A DNA stretch of 64,000 bases from Alcanivorax sediminis (GCF_009601165.1 NZ_WIRE01000001.1:3038001-3102000); one strand, 5' to 3'; positions 50,021-60,924 are shown, counted from the first letter of the stretch. The notes: generated from the sequence alone by a model not told the origin. Numbers and translations: made by a program.

Positions 50021-51227
50021 ACAAGCAAGCTCTTTCTGTAATAACAATATGAAATTACGGCCAGCAAAAACCTTGATCCGACCAAAACCAAGACAACCGC
50101 CATCAAATAAAACATCGGCACGAAAACCAACAGCATTAAAAGCCCTACTAAAGAAACAGTTAATGATATTTTTGCCGCAGCCTTTTCTTGACCCGCCAGC
50201 GGCATGTAACCCACACCATAAACCAAATAAAAAAAGCCAAATAAAATACTGGGAGAAAGCCACTCTAGCCAAATGGCAACCTGCGCCCCTTCCGTTGAAT
50301 AAAGCAGAGTTGATATAAATTCAGAAAACACAAAAGTCATTAATGTAGCTACGCCGCCAATCAACAACATCAGCTTTGCAAAGTAGCCATGCCTAGACCT
50401 CATATCTACCGCTACATAAGGCAAAAATGCATTTGCAATAAGCCGCCCCAAAGTTATACACACCTCAACCACCCTCATCGCTGCACTATAAACACCCACA
50501 GCTGCCGGGGCGGCCACCAAACCCAGAATAAAAGTGGAGGAGTTGTTGTATAGGACAGGAGACACCTGCATAACAAAAACCGAGAACCCGGATTTAAAGC
50601 TGGACTTAACACCTTTCACCCCCCCCCCGGAAAAATTCACTTTTAGCAGTAACTTGACCAGGACCATGGAGAGAATCAGCGTGAGTAAGGCACTCGCAGC
50701 GTAAAGAGCATTAACATAAATGTAGTCATCTTCGCTTTGCACCAAGGCAAACAACGAGAAAACATACACTACCTTGGAAAAAGCCCCCAGCACTGCGACT
50801 AGCGTCATTCTCTCATGGCCGACAAACATCCAAACAGGCAGTGAAGACTGAAAAATCACCAGAAAAACGGCACCAAAAAAAAGCCATTCATCTACATTCA
50901 TTAATGCGATCAGCATCGACGACAGAAGCAGCGTAAAAACCGATAAGATTCCAATCGCCGCCATGGTGTTGCTATATATCCTGGATACCTCTTCGCCACT
51001 CTCCCGGCACCTAGCGATATCTCTTGCCGCAGTAATATTGAACCCGTAATTGATTAACGCCCCGAAATATGCGGCAAATGAAAGAGAAAAGGCTATCAGC
51101 CCGAATTTTTCAAGCCCTACAACCCTCACGAGATACGGGGTTACCACCAGCGGCACGAGAACATCGACTCCCTTTAAGGAAAGTAGGGAGAACATGTTTT
51201 TCACAACGCGCCGCTTGGCTTGGTCCA

Positions 51228-51231
<4 letters not shown>
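50017..51231 (-). CDS. wzx: Polysaccharide flippase Wzx (second copy, different sequence)
   Basis: The 404-residue polytopic protein starts [39 protein letters not shown], typical of Wzx/RfbX, with 12 or more helices. It presumably exports the capsule repeat unit for the EpsG/Wzy-like polymerase. It differs from the flippase at 19951, which fits two distinct repeat units. It overlaps tviC by four bases upstream. Confidence 0.88.
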
Positions 51232-52253
<1,022 letters not shown>

Positions 52254-52604
52254 GTTGGTTCCATTCGTTTGTTCGTTATCTAGCTGCGAGCTACTAGCTG
52301 TGAGCTTCGAGCTGCGAGCTATGAGCTGCAAGCTACAAGCTACAAGGGAAGTCAAAGGCGGGGTACCGCCCTGGGCTTCGCCCCTTTGTCCTGGCCCTTC
52401 GGGCCCCGCCTGCGGCGGTTCGCACCTCAAGTGGTGCTCCTACAGCGATATGTTCGCTTCGCTCGCCCGTTCGGGATATTCGCCTCTCAAGCGAGGCTCC
52501 TACATTTAGTTCTTCGCCTGCAGGCAGGCTCCTACGGTTCTTTCTTTTCCTTGTAGCTTGTAGCTTGAACCTCGTGGCTCGTAGCTCATAGCTCATCGCT
52601 GCTT
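52254..52604. repeat. Composite heptad/REP element between tviB and tviC
   Basis: The left arm (52279-52348) has nine AGCTNNG-type 7-bp units (GAGCTAC, TAGCTGT, GAGCTTC, GAGCTGC and so on). The right arm (52548-52602) is inverted and ends two bases from the tviB stop. The interior carries REP fragments with GCTCCTAC at about 52435, 52496 and 52528 and a GC-rich segment. There is no gene inside. The inner right edge (GGCTCCTACGG then TCTTTTCCT) is shared with the elements at 53992 and 56645. Confidence 0.75.
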
Positions 52605-53879
52605 TTACAGCCGCAGGTCTACCTCTTCCTTTGGCAGGGTGTATTTCAGGTCGTAGAGGATGTGTTCGGGTTTGCCGAAACCTCTGATGTCCTGTGCGCC
52701 CATGGCTTTGAACTGGCTGTGGCCTACTGCCAGAAGGATAGCGTCGTAAGCGCCCTGCTCCGGTTTTTCTACCGGGGTGATGCCGTATTCGTGTTCGGAT
52801 TCTGCCGGGTTGATCCAGGGGTCGTGAACATCGACCTGGATGTTGTAGTCCTGCAGTTCATTCACCACATCCACCACACGGGTGTTGCGCAGGTCCGGGC
52901 AGTTCTCTTTGAAGGTAAGGCCCATGACCAATACCCGGGCACCGTTGACCTGGATGCAGCGGTTGAGCATGGCTTTTACCAGTTCGCTGGCCACGTGACG
53001 GCCCATGCCGTCGTTGATGCGGCGGCCGGAGAGAATGATTTCCGGGTGGTAGCCAATGGCCTGAGCCTTGTGGGTGAGGTAGTACGGGTCTACCCCGATG
53101 CAGTGGCCGCCCACCAGGCCGGGGCGGAACGGCAGGAAGTTCCATTTGGTGCCGGCGGCTTGCAGCACTTCTTCAGTATCGATGCCCATTCGAGTGAAGA
53201 TCATGGACAGTTCGTTGATCAGCGCGATGTTGAGATCGCGCTGGGTATTTTCGATTACCTTGGCGGCTTCGGCTACACGGATGCTGGAGGCCTTGTGGGT
53301 GCCGGCGGCGATGATGGAGCCGTAGAGTTGATCGACCAGTTCGGCAATTTCAGGCGTAGAGCCGGAGGTCACCTTGGTGATGGTGGTGACGCGGTGCTCC
53401 TTGTCGCCCGGGTTGATGCGCTCCGGGCTGTAGCCGGCAAAAAAATCCTTGTTGAAGGTAAGGCCGGAGACTCGCTCCAGTACAGGAACACAATCTTCTT
53501 CAGTGGCGCCGGGGTAAACGGTCGATTCGTAGATGACGATGTCGCCGCGCTTAAGCGTTTTGCCGATGGTTTCGGAAGCCTTGATCAGCGGGGTGAGATC
53601 CGGGCGTTTGTGCTCATCGATGGGAGTAGGCACCGTGACGATGTAGACGTTGCAGTCGTTCAGGGCGGCAGGATCGGCGCTGAAGGAAAGCTGGCTGGCG
53701 CTGGCCAGTTCGTCGTTGTCCACTTCCAGGGTAGCATCGTGGCCCGCGTTGAGGGCATCGATGCGCGACTGGTTGATGTCGAAGCCCACCACCGCGCGGT
53801 GCTTGCCGAATTCCACGGCGAGAGGTAACCCCACGTAACCCAGGCCGATGATGGCCAATTTGATGTTTGCCAATTCCAT
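52605..53879 (-). CDS. tviB: UDP-N-acetylhexosamine 6-dehydrogenase, TviB/WbpO type
   Basis: The 424-residue dehydrogenase has [19 protein letters not shown], the [18 protein letters not shown] motif, [10 protein letters not shown], catalytic Cys in [17 protein letters not shown] and [20 protein letters not shown]. These match TviB/WbpO, which oxidise UDP-GlcNAc or UDP-GalNAc to the uronic acid. It is paired with TviC downstream. Repeats fill the gaps on both sides. Confidence 0.93.
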   Translation of the reverse strand: MELANIKLAIIGLGYVGLPLAVEFGKHRAVVGFDINQSRIDALNAGHDATLEVDNDELASASQLSFSADPAALNDCNVYIVTVPTPIDEHKRPDLTPLIKASETIGKTLKRGDIVIYESTVYPGATEEDCVPVLERVSGLTFNKDFFAGYSPERINPGDKEHRVTTITKVTSGSTPEIAELVDQLYGSIIAAGTHKASSIRVAEAAKVIENTQRDLNIALINELSMIFTRMGIDTEEVLQAAGTKWNFLPFRPGLVGGHCIGVDPYYLTHKAQAIGYHPEIILSGRRINDGMGRHVASELVKAMLNRCIQVNGARVLVMGLTFKENCPDLRNTRVVDVVNELQDYNIQVDVHDPWINPAESEHEYGITPVEKPEQGAYDAILLAVGHSQFKAMGAQDIRGFGKPEHILYDLKYTLPKEEVDLRL

Positions 53880-54377
53880 TTCGCTGTCCTGTCCGGCTAT
53901 GGTGCTGGTTTGGTGTTCTGTGTTGCCGAGCTTACCGATTTCGCCGGTCTCGCCAATTTCGCCGTAGGAGCCTGCCTGCAGGCGATCCTGTGAAGCTACT
54001 AGCTACTAGCTATGAGCTGCGAGCTTCGAGGAAAAGCAAAAAACAGGGCTTCCGCCCTCGGGCTTCGCCCGAATCGCCATGCAAGCATAGCGAAGTTTTT
54101 TCCCTTTGTAGGAGTTCCGGTTATTCGCTGCGCTCACCCCTTCGGGGCCGCACTTCGTGCGTTCCTTCGCTGCGCTTGGTGAGGGACGAAGGGTTTGCTT
54201 TACCCGCTGGTGCGGGTGAAAACCTGGCCCTTCGGGCCCCGCCTCGGCGGTTCGCGCCTCAAGCGGCGCTCCTACATAAAACCTTTGCCTGCAGGCATAC
54301 CCTGACGAGCACAGAGGGCTCCTACGGTTCTGTCTTTTCCTCGCAGCTCGTAGCTCAAAGCTCGCAGCTGCTTTCCC
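53880..54377. repeat. Composite heptad/REP element between wzc and tviB
   Basis: The left arm is 53992-54032 (AAGCTAC, TAGCTAC, TAGCTAT, GAGCTGC, GAGCTTC, then GAGGAAAAGC). The right arm (54341-54372) is inverted and ends just before the wzc stop at 54378. The interior has REP parts and a palindromic CGCCTCAAGCGGCGCTCCTAC. The right edge shares ACCCTGACGAGCACAG and GGGCTCCTACGG with the element at 56645. A REP variant GTAGGAGCCTGCCTGCAGG lies at 53964-53982. No gene. Confidence 0.75.
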
Positions 54378-56588
54378 TTAATCGTTGCTTTTGCCGTATT
54401 CGTAGGCGTAATAGCCGTATTCGTTGGTGGCGCGGCGCTCCATGCAGTTGAGGATGGCGCCTTTGATTTCCACCTTGTTCTGGGCAAAACGCGTGAGCGC
54501 AATATCCACTTCCTTCACGCTGTTGATGCCATAGCGGGTAACCAGCAGGCTGCTGCCCGCCAGCTGGCCGACGATGGCGGCATCGGTAACAGCCAGGATG
54601 GGCGGGGTATCGATCAACACCAGGTCGTATTCGCTGCTCAGGGTATCCACCAGTTGTTTCAATCGTGCTTGCATCAGCAATTCAGAAGGATTGGGCGGCA
54701 CCTGGCCACGGGAAATGAACGATAAATTTGCCGTAGCCGTTGCCTGGAGGATGTCTTGCGGCTGAACTTGGCCGGAAAGGTAATCAGACAGGCCTTTCTC
54801 ATTGCCACCGCCAAAGTAGCGATGCATGTGCCCTTTGCGCAGGTCCGCATCCACAATCACGACCTTCTGGCCCGCTTGCGCCAGCACAGCCCCCAGATTG
54901 GCCGCGATAAAGGATTTCCCCACCCCCGGGCTGGGGCCGGAAATCATCAGTACTTTGTTGTTGGCTTCCAGCATGGCGAAATGCAGGCTGGTGCGCAGGC
55001 TGCGCAAAGCTTCTACGGCCAGATCTTCGGGGACGGTTGTCGCCAGCAGCGGGATGGTTTTCTGCACCTGTTTGCGTTTGCGGCGCAGCAGGGCAAGGCG
55101 ATCGGTTTTGGACTGGGCCTCCGATATCGGCACGGCGGCGTAGACGGAGATACCCTGCTCTTCGAGCTGATCCGGGGTTTCAATGCCTTTATTGAAGGCC
55201 GCCTTGAGCAGAACAATGCCGATGGAGCCCATGGCCCCCAGCATGGCGGCCAGGATGGCGATGAGCGCCTTCTTCGGCTTGACGGCCCCAGGCTGAACCA
55301 TGGCCTGATCGATAATGCGCACGCTACCTACCGTGCCCGCCTTCATGATGCGCAGCTCTTGCACCTTGTTGAGCAGGCCCACATAAATTTCCTGATTCAC
55401 TTCCACATCGCGCATCAGGCGCAGGACTTCCTGCTGGGTTTCCGGCAGCTCCTTGATCTGGTTATTGAGCTGCTGCCTTTCCTGCTCCAGGGAGCCTCGC
55501 TGCTGAATGAGGGTGCGGTAGGCCGGGTGCTCGCGGGTAAAGCGGGCGGCAATTTCGCTTTCCTTGATTTTCAGCTCGTTGAGCTTGGCTTCGATGGCAA
55601 CCAGGCGCTCCAGCACGGACTGGGTTTCCAGGGTGAGATCAACGGATTCACTTTCCAGCCGGTACTGGTTGAGCTTCTCTTCGGCTTCGGTGAGCTTGCC
55701 CTTGATTTCCGGCAGCTGGTTATCAAGGAACTTCAGGCTGTTTTCCGCTTCGGCCGACATGCGCTTGATATTCTGCAGCAGGTAGGTTTCCGAAATGGCA
55801 TCGAGAATTTTCTGGATGCGAGCCTTGTGGGAACCGGTGATGGCCATGGCCATGATGCCGGTGGACTTGCCTTGCTCGCTGATGGAAAGCCGACTACGTA
55901 ACCGGTTTACGGCTTCTGCCATCGGCTGCTGAACCAGAACCAGCGGCTCGTTGCCGTATTGCCATTCGCCCAGCTCAAGGGTAATTCGGCCATCTTCGCT
56001 TTTGATCGGTGTACCCAGGGGAGCGGTGCCCACCATCTGACCATTGAAGTACAGGGCGGGCTGGCCGTTTTCGGCGATCAGGGTGAAGGCTCTGCCCTGC
56101 AGACTCTCCGGCACGCTGAACTGTGTGATGGTGACAAAGGTTTCGCTGTCACGGTAACCGGCAAACAGGGGTTTGGGCAGGAATTCTGCTGCGGGTGCCG
56201 CGGCGCCCAGGCTGCCGATCAGGGGCAACCGATCCGGCTTTACCTCGATATTCATCTGCAGCTGTTCGATCACCTGGCCCAGCACCATCCGCGAGCGGAT
56301 GATCTGGATTTCCGCATCGGCCGAGGATTCTTCGGTGAACAGTTCGTTCAGTTCCGAGAAACCGGGCACCCCACCCTGCTTGTCTTCGACTTGCAGCAAG
56401 GCATCGGCTTTATAGATGGGAGTGGCGAGCAGGCCATAGGCGGCACCAAGCACAAAGGCCAGCACGGTGGTGCCGATAATCACCCAGCGGTGGTCTACCA
56501 GCAGGCCCCACAGGCGATGAAGGTCGATTTCGTCTGCCATAGCGGAAGCCTGATGTTGGCGTTGTGTCATGCTGCTGTTGTCTGCCAT
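54378..56588 (-). CDS. wzc: Capsule co-polymerase tyrosine autokinase Wzc
   Basis: The 736-residue BY-kinase has an N-terminal Wzz domain with the first membrane helix (about 35-55), a long periplasmic coiled coil (around 260-420), a second helix (AILAAMLGAMGSIGIVLLKAA), and the cytoplasmic kinase with Walker A GPSPGVGKSFIAAN, Walker A-prime VVIVDADLRKGHMHR and Walker B VLIDTPP. The C-terminus carries a Tyr cluster (NEYGYYAYEYGK) for autophosphorylation. With Wzb it cycles to control chain length and export. Confidence 0.95.
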   Translation of the reverse strand: MADNSSMTQRQHQASAMADEIDLHRLWGLLVDHRWVIIGTTVLAFVLGAAYGLLATPIYKADALLQVEDKQGGVPGFSELNELFTEESSADAEIQIIRSRMVLGQVIEQLQMNIEVKPDRLPLIGSLGAAAPAAEFLPKPLFAGYRDSETFVTITQFSVPESLQGRAFTLIAENGQPALYFNGQMVGTAPLGTPIKSEDGRITLELGEWQYGNEPLVLVQQPMAEAVNRLRSRLSISEQGKSTGIMAMAITGSHKARIQKILDAISETYLLQNIKRMSAEAENSLKFLDNQLPEIKGKLTEAEEKLNQYRLESESVDLTLETQSVLERLVAIEAKLNELKIKESEIAARFTREHPAYRTLIQQRGSLEQERQQLNNQIKELPETQQEVLRLMRDVEVNQEIYVGLLNKVQELRIMKAGTVGSVRIIDQAMVQPGAVKPKKALIAILAAMLGAMGSIGIVLLKAAFNKGIETPDQLEEQGISVYAAVPISEAQSKTDRLALLRRKRKQVQKTIPLLATTVPEDLAVEALRSLRTSLHFAMLEANNKVLMISGPSPGVGKSFIAANLGAVLAQAGQKVVIVDADLRKGHMHRYFGGGNEKGLSDYLSGQVQPQDILQATATANLSFISRGQVPPNPSELLMQARLKQLVDTLSSEYDLVLIDTPPILAVTDAAIVGQLAGSSLLVTRYGINSVKEVDIALTRFAQNKVEIKGAILNCMERRATNEYGYYAYEYGKSND

Positions 56589-56804
56589 TCAATCGATATC
56601 CGTTAGTCTTTTCCCGTAGGCGTATGCCTGCAGGCGATTTTTTCAAGCTGCAGGCCTCACGCTATGAGCCACTAGCTACGAGCTTTGAGGAAAAGCAAAG
56701 ACTGGGCTTCCGCCCAATTCGCCTCTTATACCCTGACGAGCACAGTGGGCTCCTACGGGTTTTGTCTTTTCCTCGCAGCTCATAGCTAGTCGCTCGCAGC
56801 TGCC
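56589..56804. repeat. Heptad element between wzb and wzc
   Basis: The left arm is 56645-56694 (CAAGCTG, CAGGCCT, CACGCTA, TGAGCCA, CTAGCTA, CGAGCTT, TGAGGAA). The right arm (56771-56803) is inverted and ends one base before the wzb stop. Between them are GGGCTTCCGCCC and a REP end. The right arm matches the wzc-tviB element in length and ends, with differences confined to inner heptads. Confidence 0.72.
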
Positions 56805-57233
56805 CTACAGTTTTTCCGACCAGGCCTGTGTGGCGGCCTGCATCATTGGGTAGATCCTTTCAAAGGCGTCACGGCCGCGTTTGTACGGGTCCGGGATATC
56901 GTGCTTGCCGTTCCAGTGGCTCAGCAGGAAGGTTTTGCCGCTCGCTTCCGGGTAACTTTGCGCCAGGCGTTCTTTCTGACGGCTTTCCATGACCAGGATC
57001 AGGTCACTATCGCGACAGATCTCGCTACTCAGCTTGCGGGCGGTATGCTCGCCGCATACCAGACCATTGTCTTCTGCCACCGCTCGGGCGGTGGGCTCCA
57101 TGCCCTGCCCCACCAGGCCGATCAGCCCCGCGGACGAAATCGTCTTTTCCGGCTTGAGAACCTGCAGCATGAAGGCCACGGTGGGGCTGCGGCAGATGTT
57201 GCCATCGCAGACCACCAGAATACGGTTAAACAT
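56805..57233 (-). CDS. wzb: Low-molecular-weight protein tyrosine phosphatase Wzb
   Basis: The 142-residue phosphatase has the P-loop VCDGNICRSP (CX5R with the usual first position before Asp-Gly; Cys9 and Arg15) and the general-acid loop DIPDPYKRG. It dephosphorylates Wzc. Its start overlaps the wza stop by one base (TAATG). Confidence 0.93.
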   Translation of the reverse strand: MFNRILVVCDGNICRSPTVAFMLQVLKPEKTISSAGLIGLVGQGMEPTARAVAEDNGLVCGEHTARKLSSEICRDSDLILVMESRQKERLAQSYPEASGKTFLLSHWNGKHDIPDPYKRGRDAFERIYPMMQAATQAWSEKL

Positions 57234-58375
57234 TATTCGTCCAGATCCCGTACACGGTCTGTTGCCAGCGCACCATAGTAGATGGTCTGGAAGGTGGGCA
57301 GGATCTGTTTCACTACCCGGTTCCAGCGAGACAGCGGCGCGGCGGTGACATAGACGATGTCGCGGCGTTGCAGCGGGAAGCTGTCGGCCAGAATCAGGGC
57401 GGTGGCGTCTTTGGCGTTGAGTTGATACAGATCGACCAGATGCTCGCTGCCTGGCGGGGCGCGACGGACCACGAAGATGCCGGAGGCGTCAGCGATTTCC
57501 TGGTTGTAGCCGCCGCTGGCAGACAAGGCTTCCACCAGACTCAGGCCATTGCGGGTCATGGGTACCGGTTGGGCTTGCATGACTTCGCCCATGACAAAGA
57601 CCTTGTTGTCAGCGTTGCTGGCCACATGCACTACGTCGCCTTCTTTCAGCAGTACATTGTGGGCCGGGTTGCCTTCCTGGTAGACGGCGCGCAGGGACAG
57701 ACGATATTCCTTGCTTTCCCGGGTGAGGGTGACATCAGTCCAGTCGGCAAATTCGGTGACGCCACCGGAAGCATTCACGGCATCCAGAAGTCGCAGGGGC
57801 ACGTTGGTAACAGGATAGGCACCGGGCTGTTTCACGGCGCCAGTGACGTAAACCTTTTGGCTGCGAAACGCTGCTACGGTGACATCTACCTGCGGGTTTT
57901 CAATGTATTCGGCAATTCGGCTGGCGATCAGATCCCGGATTTCGGTAACACGCAGGCCTTCTACCTGAATCTTGCCCACATAGGGATAAAAGATGTTGCC
58001 GTCGTTATGCACCCAGTTACCGGATTCCGAGGGGCTGCGCATGGAGCCTGCAGGGATGGTGAGTTCCGGGTGATCCCAAACGGTGATTTGCAGTACATCC
58101 CCGATGCCGACCACGTAATCATAGGATTCGGGTTCGGACAGCAGCTCGCTGGCGGGCTCAGGCTTGTGCTGCTGTTCCTGACGCAGGATATTGGTGGTGA
58201 TGGCGTGGACTTTCACCGTATCGGGCAGCGGCTCGGCATCGTCGCTGCCGTCATCATCCTGGAACCAGCCCTGGTTTGGCGAGATGTGGGAGCCGGGCAC
58301 AAGGGTGCAGCCTGCCATCAGGACGAAACCGGAAACCAACAAACCTTTAACCAATGCGTTCATTGCAGTCTTCAT
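57233..58375 (-). CDS. wza: Outer-membrane polysaccharide export protein Wza
   Basis: The 380-residue lipoprotein has signal MKTAMNALVKGLLVSGFVLMAGC (lipobox LMAGC, Cys23), a Poly_export domain (YVVGIGDVLQITVWDHPEL), two SLBB domains (VYVTGAVKQPGAYPVTNVPLRLLDAV; VFVMGEVMQAQPVPMTRNGLSLVEAL) and a C-terminal amphipathic helix region. It forms the octameric outer-membrane channel above Wzc. Confidence 0.95.
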   Translation of the reverse strand: MKTAMNALVKGLLVSGFVLMAGCTLVPGSHISPNQGWFQDDDGSDDAEPLPDTVKVHAITTNILRQEQQHKPEPASELLSEPESYDYVVGIGDVLQITVWDHPELTIPAGSMRSPSESGNWVHNDGNIFYPYVGKIQVEGLRVTEIRDLIASRIAEYIENPQVDVTVAAFRSQKVYVTGAVKQPGAYPVTNVPLRLLDAVNASGGVTEFADWTDVTLTRESKEYRLSLRAVYQEGNPAHNVLLKEGDVVHVASNADNKVFVMGEVMQAQPVPMTRNGLSLVEALSASGGYNQEIADASGIFVVRRAPPGSEHLVDLYQLNAKDATALILADSFPLQRRDIVYVTAAPLSRWNRVVKQILPTFQTIYYGALATDRVRDLDE

Positions 58376-58387
58376 TATCTTTATGGA

Positions 58388-59920
58388 TTACCACGCAAAA
58401 TCCCGGGTCCACTGTAGCCCGGCAGTCCAGCGTTCACGTTCTTCAAAGGGAGTCACAATGGGCTCATCACTGGCGGAGAGAAGCCAGTGGGCCGTTCCAC
58501 CCAGCAGGGGGTGGCCAATACGCATTTCCGCCAGTGCCACATCCTGCTCCTCGACAGATTGCAGGATTGCGGCACCGCCGTCTGGTACCACAGCACGAAT
58601 CACACCTTCCTTATTGAGCGTCGCCTGGCTGAGATTCAGGGCGATGGTCAGGTTGTTGGTGAAGTACTGCTGAATACCCAGGGTCACCGCGCGGGCGTCA
58701 CCTTCCCAGGTGCTGGCCAGATTACGGCCGTGGTAACGAAAACCACTCTGGTAGGTGCCGTGTTCGTACATGGTGTTATAGCGGCGCTCGCTGATCCAGC
58801 TGCCGGCCACGGTTTCGGTGGCTTCGACAAACCAGCGCTGGGTGCCCTTGCCGATGCCGGTGACCATATCGAGGCCTGCCAGGGCATCGAATTTGGAGGG
58901 CAGATTGCCGGCTTCGTCTTCGCCCATGAACTGGCCGTAAAGCCCCATGGGGATGTGACCCGGCGCCATGGAGAGACGGAAATCGAACCCGGCAATCTGG
59001 TTGCTGGGATCTTCGTCCGGTTCCAGGCCGCTGGTTTCGCCGTTATCCCTGCCTATAAAGGCATTCCAGAAGGCCTTCATGTCCTGTGGCCGCCCTTCCC
59101 CGCCCCATTGGGCGAGACGTGAGAGGCCAATCTGCAGGGAATCCAGTGGCTTGAAGACAAAACGCGCTCCCAGCAACTTGGCATCGGGGATGGCGCGATC
59201 CTCTTCCAGCTGGCCGGCGATGACCTGCAAGTCCCAGGGGCCAATCCAGCGTAGCCACGGACTTTCCGGCGCAGCAAGCACATGGCGGGACAGCCACACG
59301 CCGGGTACCGGGCGGGCGTTGTTGGAGAGCGCCAGAGAGCTTTGCCAGCCCGGCCCCCACCAGCGGTCTACCGCGCCCACGCCCAGCTGCCAGTTGCCCA
59401 TGACGGCAGCGAGGTAGGAGTCATCGAAGCGCAGGTGCTGATCGTCACGCTCGCCATCGGCGTAACTCACGGCCAGCCGCCCGGACCAGTGTTCGCCGGT
59501 GCCGTACAGGGCCAACTGGCCGGTGAAGGTGTCTTCCGGCTGGCTGTCGAAGCTGGTGTAGAGCGGTTCCTGATTGGCGCCACCGAGGGTGATAGATACC
59601 CCCCGGGTATTGGCGCGGGCGGCGTCATGGCCAGCCTGCAGGTATTGAAAGTGTGAGCTACTGGCACAGGCTTGCGCCTGGGCTTCCGGCAGCCTGGCCT
59701 GCGCCTGGCGTGCCGCTTTCATTACCGCCGCCCAGCTCATGGGCCAGGTGAGGGTCAGGCCGTTGAGGCAGCCCTGGGTTTGCAGGGTTTCGATGTGATG
59801 CCGGGCGGTGAGATCGCCGGTGGGTACCCAGGGACTGGCCGCATGGGCGCCGGACACACCCAACCCTAAAAGGGTTGCGATCCAGTAGCGTGCGCGACGG
59901 GGTACTCTCACAAAGGACAT
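58388..59920 (-). CDS. wzi: Capsule assembly protein Wzi (outer-membrane beta-barrel)
   Basis: The 510-residue product has a signal peptide (RRARYWIATLLGLGVSGAHA then ASPWVP) and a Wzi pattern (VGAVDRWWGPGWQSSLALSNNARPVPG; alternating barrel strands to a terminal FAW). Wzi is a lectin-like barrel that anchors capsule at the surface. I prefer the ATG at 59920 with AGGATAGG just upstream; an ATG at 59953 is possible. It appears to be the first gene of the capsule operon. Confidence 0.85.
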   Translation of the reverse strand: MSFVRVPRRARYWIATLLGLGVSGAHAASPWVPTGDLTARHHIETLQTQGCLNGLTLTWPMSWAAVMKAARQAQARLPEAQAQACASSSHFQYLQAGHDAARANTRGVSITLGGANQEPLYTSFDSQPEDTFTGQLALYGTGEHWSGRLAVSYADGERDDQHLRFDDSYLAAVMGNWQLGVGAVDRWWGPGWQSSLALSNNARPVPGVWLSRHVLAAPESPWLRWIGPWDLQVIAGQLEEDRAIPDAKLLGARFVFKPLDSLQIGLSRLAQWGGEGRPQDMKAFWNAFIGRDNGETSGLEPDEDPSNQIAGFDFRLSMAPGHIPMGLYGQFMGEDEAGNLPSKFDALAGLDMVTGIGKGTQRWFVEATETVAGSWISERRYNTMYEHGTYQSGFRYHGRNLASTWEGDARAVTLGIQQYFTNNLTIALNLSQATLNKEGVIRAVVPDGGAAILQSVEEQDVALAEMRIGHPLLGGTAHWLLSASDEPIVTPFEERERWTAGLQWTRDFAW

Positions 59921-60232
59921 CCTATCCTGATGGTTACGACTGAAGGGTCGCATTATGGCGGCAAATTTTTGTCATCTATATGACAAGAAGCCGCATTTTA
60001 CAGAGTGTTTACGGGAATGCGAATGGTTTACCGGGAATATCTGAAACAAATTCAGAGTCGAAACGTGTCATCCCCTAGGTGAGGGATGAGGTGCCTAAAG
60101 GTGGGGATCATTCACTGGGCCAGTGCTCAAAATCACGGCGAGACTGGACCTTGGAGGAGCCATTGGCGGGGCTGCCGGGAAGTGCTGAAGGCTGCCCGGC
60201 GTGATCGCCAATGCCGGGGCAACGCCATTCAG
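59921..60232. other. Promoter region of the capsule operon
   Basis: This 312-base gap lies between wzi and the lipocalin gene. The half near wzi is AT-rich with three inverted repeats. The other half (60110-60232) is GC-rich and contains a degenerate REP-like sequence (GGAGGAGCCATTGGCGGGG). I see no ORF with coding character. Confidence 0.5.
59969..59986. promoter_or_regulatory. Inverted repeat upstream of wzi, possible operator
   Basis: TTGTCAT-CTAT-ATGACAA is a perfect 7-4-7 inverted repeat 49 bases upstream of the preferred wzi start. Two more inverted repeats lie further upstream: TCTGAA-ACAAA-TTCAGA (60040-60056) and TCATCCC-N8-GGGATGA (60069-60090 region). No sigma-70 pair can be set with confidence. 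Confidence 0.45.
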
Positions 60233-60763
60233 CTAGTTGGGCTCAGGCCATTGCTGGGGAACCATCTGGAGGCTCTCGAGGCTGTAGCCCTGATCCTTGG
60301 CCACTCGCTTCAGCTTCTCGAGCGCTTCTACATTGATCTGCGGCTGGCGAGCCATGATCCACAGGTAATCCCGCTTTTGTCTGCCAATTACGGTGTATTG
60401 GTAGTCGTCATCCACGTAGATCACCCGATAATCAGCCTTGAAGGGCCAGATGAAGCGCATCCCCCAGATGGCCGGGTTTTCCGGACTCACAAAGCCGGTG
60501 GGCGTCATCTGCTTGAACTCACCATTAAAGCTGTTCTTGCGGAAGGTGAAGGTGGTGGCGACCTTGTTGGGGCCGATCCGTGTGTAGCTTTCCATGGCAT
60601 TGTGAGCGCCCTTTTCAGGGAGGGTGGGAATGTTTGCAATCACATACCAATCGCCCATGAACCGATCCAGGTCGAACGGGTTCGCCACGTTAATGGGATC
60701 TTCAGGAAGAGATTGACAGGCTTGCAACATAAACAGACTCGCGATTAGCAATATCCAGCGCAT
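60233..60763 (-). CDS. blc: Bacterial lipocalin Blc (outer-membrane lipoprotein)
   Basis: The 176-residue lipoprotein has signal MRWILLIASLFMLQAC (lipobox LQAC, Cys16), the lipocalin G-x-W motif FMGDWYVIANIPT, and the second and third conserved regions DYRVIYVDDDYQYTVIGRQKRDYLWIMARQP. It binds fatty acids or lysophospholipids in E. coli. The in-frame extension upstream to 60934 translates a REP sequence, so I start at 60763. Confidence 0.9.
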   Translation of the reverse strand: MRWILLIASLFMLQACQSLPEDPINVANPFDLDRFMGDWYVIANIPTLPEKGAHNAMESYTRIGPNKVATTFTFRKNSFNGEFKQMTPTGFVSPENPAIWGMRFIWPFKADYRVIYVDDDYQYTVIGRQKRDYLWIMARQPQINVEALEKLKRVAKDQGYSLESLQMVPQQWPEPN

Positions 60764-60825
60764 AGTAAGCTCCAACAGTTTCACCAGTATTGCGCTACAC
60801 AGGACAAGACGGGGTGAAGGGGCTA

Positions 60826-60915
60826 CCGCCCGCGGCCTGCGGCCGGATCGCCATGCAAGCATGGCTCCTACAATGAGTGCGACGCCTTTCGTAGGAGCTA
60901 TGCTTGCATGGCGAT
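60826..60915. repeat. REP doublet on the 3' side of the transposase gene
   Basis: CGCCATGCAAGCATGGCTCCTAC (60850-60872 region) and GTAGGAGCTATGCTTGCATG with CGATC (60891-60914) form an inverted pair. A GCCCGCGGCCTGCGGCCGG hairpin precedes it. Confidence 0.8.
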
Positions 60916-60924
60916 CAACCCACC

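Noticed and set aside
52254..52430. N-terminal extension of tviC
   Set aside because: The extra 59 residues translate the heptad and REP element, and the normal TviC leader begins at the ATG at 52253.
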